A stretch of DNA of 25,066 bases from Bacteroidota bacterium (lineage in GTDB: Bacteria; Bacteroidota; Bacteroidia; Bacteroidales; Bacteroidaceae), in assembly GCA_023415545.1 (NCBI GenBank), contig JAEZKJ010000062.1, positions 1 to 25,066 of the forward strand, given 5' to 3'. The notes beneath the pieces were generated by a model, which was not told the origin of the DNA, made no database searches, and saw nothing but the letters and a program-made list of their open reading frames with translations. Position 1 is the stretch's first letter. Each line of letters begins with the position of its first letter. This document shows positions 25,040 through 25,066 of the stretch, one piece after another. The position numbers and the translations under genes are program-made.

Positions 25040-25066
25040 TAATAAAAAGTACCTACTTTAGTTATA

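Overview
The window is a low-GC stretch (about one third G+C by eye) of a Bacteroidetes chromosome, most likely order Bacteroidales. The evidence is: matches to the -7 promoter motif TAnnTTTG ahead of many genes, weak Shine-Dalgarno sequences, a fused SpmA/SpmB-like membrane protein, a long class I DeoC, CAZymes with Sec signal peptides, and two housekeeping neighbourhoods that, from memory, are syntenic in Bacteroides and relatives (parE-coaD-S41 protease; mnmG-apt-uvrC-dtd-MazG-like-deoC). Species cannot be told from the sequence alone.

Layout. From 1 to 6846 all genes are on the minus strand. A tight operon reads GNAT-like protein, parE (topoisomerase IV B), coaD (CoA synthesis) and an S41 C-terminal processing protease cut by the window edge, with junctions of 12, 0 and -1 bases. 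Upstream of it, on the same strand, is a separately transcribed secreted GH2 enzyme. At 6847-6941 transcription diverges. The plus strand then carries the SpmAB-like protein, ybeY and mnmG, then a perfect parS palindrome, then apt with a strong terminator. A 0.5 kb AT-rich spacer follows, then uvrC and the dtd/MazG-like/deoC operon. Minus-strand polyprenyl synthase converges on deoC at a hairpin terminator and diverges from polA. polA and ychF follow, each ending in a clear intrinsic terminator. A lone 898-residue GH43-like secreted protein and a ketopantoate-reductase-family gene close the window.

Themes. The core content is genome maintenance (ParE, UvrC, PolA), RNA and translation quality (YbeY, MnmG, Dtd, YchF), nucleotide salvage and sanitation (Apt, MazG-like, DeoC), CoA (CoaD, PanE-like) and isoprenoid quinone side chains. 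Two orphan glycoside hydrolases, with no SusC/SusD partner in view, sit inside this backbone and are the accessory part.

The strongest non-coding signal is the parS centromere at 10602-10619. With the divergent gene layout and a paired DnaA-box motif at 15247-15275, it suggests a position near the replication origin. I found no CRISPR array, tRNA, rRNA, transposase or clearly new multi-gene system.
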